Assembly: GCA_002373505.1 (NCBI GenBank)
Contig: DFKE01000013.1
Span: forward strand, 1-64,000
Reading direction: 5' to 3'
Source: Bacteroidales bacterium UBA3653
GTDB lineage: Bacteria; Bacteroidota; Bacteroidia; Bacteroidales; Paludibacteraceae
Length of the DNA stretch: 64,000 bases
Shown: in pieces, positions 63,901 through 64,000 of the stretch
Numbering within the stretch: position 1 is the first letter of the stretch
How the letters are laid out: each line of letters starts with the position of its first letter
The notes under the pieces: model-generated
Told to the model about the DNA's origin: nothing
What the model saw: the letters and a program-made list of their open reading frames with translations, nothing else
Database searches by the model: none
Program-made: the position numbers and the translations under genes

Positions 63901-64000
63901 GTTCTATAGTCTTTTCAACCACTCCTTGTCGGGTGGCTGCGGCAGTTATGTACTGAAGTATAATGTTTTGATCGTAGGATGATAAATAATACAGGTCATA
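60911..64000 (-). CDS. CHAT-domain (caspase-like protease) protein, 5' end cut
   Basis: Seen: the frame stays open to base 64000, reading YDLYYLSSYDQNIILQYITA at the edge, so the start lies outside. The visible 1029 residues have a long helical, TPR-like N-terminal part and a C-terminal CHAT domain. The catalytic histidine is in ILHLATHGFYWPE and the cysteine in VVLSACETGLGDVSGEGVFG; GAQTMLMALWKVDDDAT follows. Known: CHAT proteases include separase-related enzymes and the effector of the Craspase system, and act in regulated proteolysis or cell death. No signal peptide can be judged. Odd: near the C-terminus APQPTKGGG and APQPPKGGA are encoded by two GC-rich palindromic repeats (60982-61075) flanking a CCCGTCACCCGTAAC run. 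Confidence 0.9.
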   Translation of the reverse strand, partial: YDLYYLSSYDQNIILQYITAAATRQGVVEKTIEQFFATIERVFPSQLKFQSEQMEELKSNLGKSNEMLNEFIAYQDSLRRNGFMFVDYPLQTMPYEWQEGKEWDRYLERYLRLGYAFCKEMLIQGSGYKYIVEQADNIRAFLRAMGYYHFSLSDDITWQGRFVLYICDLNRTTQNWYYYTHESWAIGAAMAEHSVLTELLKYHSGDQMYEQLINSVSFFYYALNNKEMATHILDLYIIPDLARANIASRDKEWNCYHMWYYASVLPYTYQLYKEKGDEEYGKELGKFFSEQLLHAVRYNKKCENNAQALSALAEYYYNVDSIALGDQLLEEYFTLTNDSSSYYGYRFATNYWITHDYVTATKAADIVNQYDPTAMGSWYNEGCLSPSRAYALAGREKDAIEQLVYFNDFMRKEIGKQLMSVGAEQASKMLKRYDAINDRFVMICEDSISSKMKDLYMESFYNWQLQSKGLLLALNTEADSLMAHHPDSNIRNLYQRSKQREKALADVTDMNSMEAVTLQYNLMQAKNNLQTAIQEYIDKNGFEGVNQANWKDVRGALKDGQVAIEIVNGKIGEDSIPVYYALLLRRDAEAPVAIRLFSEEEVSSLTSTRGKENIHNIYSYDAKGQKLTQTIWGAILPHIKQGEVVFFSPSGILHQVAMENLPYDETSTIGDKYNLVRLSSTREIIGGKRADSHQNAALFGDIRYNATPTDLAVEHQKYESQHNSTDLAMANIQRMTLRDMAYDLPGTKIEVDSIEFMLKQKHVRVNTYRGRSATEESFKALSGQGKNILHLATHGFYWPEKEAQQQKFFTQNSTIESDVQQALPIDPLNRCGLLFAGANTALGGHSNRLDKGVQDGILTAKEISALDLRGADIVVLSACETGLGDVSGEGVFGLQRAFKIAGAQTMLMALWKVDDDATRMLTTAFYRYYSQGMSKRQAFRMAQQEVRSYTAEGTVSEDNGRSILHEKYKNKGKMTGQAPQPTKGGGSVTGDGLRVTEEAPQPPKGGAESSEVSHPYASPYYWAGFILLD
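60982..61075 (-). repeat. Paired GC-rich palindromic repeats in the CHAT gene
   Basis: CTCCCCCTTTAGGGGGCTGG and a second CTCCCCCTTTAGTGGGCTGG copy flank a CCCGTAACCCGTCACCC run. In frame near the C-terminus of the CHAT protein. Confidence 0.8.

Overview
This window is a stretch of chromosome from a member of the Bacteroidota, most likely the order Bacteroidales. The evidence is consistent. Promoters match the Bacteroidota consensus TTTG-N20-TAnnTTTG (eight or more good matches). Gene families typical of the group include a GldG-like protein, a DUF5683 protein behind ParB, a PPi-dependent phosphofructokinase, a YfhO-type protein, PorT-like barrels, BspA-type leucine-rich repeats and DUF4861. 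Shine-Dalgarno-like signals are not obvious. I cannot name a genus. Both ends of the window cut through genes.

Layout. (1) Bases 1-6173, plus strand: a tightly overlapping phosphonate operon (cytidylyltransferase-PEP mutase fusion, phosphonopyruvate decarboxylase, iron-type alcohol dehydrogenase) followed by a LicD-type phosphotransferase and two glycosyltransferases. This reads as a route to a glycan carrying 2-hydroxyethylphosphonate. (2) Bases 6166-24196, minus strand: an almost unbroken run of co-directional genes. From upstream to downstream they are an oligoribonuclease/PAP phosphatase, a double-parvulin foldase, GldG, a LysM/binding-protein fusion, a barrel, kduI-kduD-DUF4861 (uronate catabolism), GT9, ParA-ParB, DUF5683, a lytic transglycosylase, a MerR regulator, YfhO and a GT10 fucosyltransferase-like protein. 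(3) Bases 24200-32717: tRNA-Gln, a Sel1/PEGA/barrel protein, a lipoprotein, tatA-tatC, and a Tat-type lipoprotein aldo/keto reductase next to a polyferredoxin. (4) Bases 32714-39252: overlapping genes including a leucine-rich repeat protein, a TPR protein, a TIR-domain membrane protein and a two-helix membrane protein that looks like a ThsA-type macro protein. This is a Thoeris-like pair in an unusual setting. (5) Bases 39268-57069: housekeeping genes (pfp, ispG, tRNA-Lys, htrA with a sigma-54-type promoter, leuS, SPFH protein, transketolase, serS, rpmA, rplU). (6) Bases 57321-64000: a CHAT-protease-like gene (cut by the window end) followed by CHASE2, FecR-like and unknown secreted genes.

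The most unusual property runs through the whole window. Several families of short interspersed repeats occupy intergenic gaps and also lie in frame inside at least fourteen protein genes, including leuS, pfp, serS, ispG, tatC, htrA, gldG, nrnA and the CHAT gene. One family has a short GC-bounded hairpin core followed by GGTCTTT. It is translated in at least three different frames or strands. Another puts the same peptide, QGDQVPSTK, into both the PPi-phosphofructokinase and leucyl-tRNA synthetase. The pattern resembles the coding palindromic elements of Rickettsia but differs in sequence. I know of no description of it in this group.
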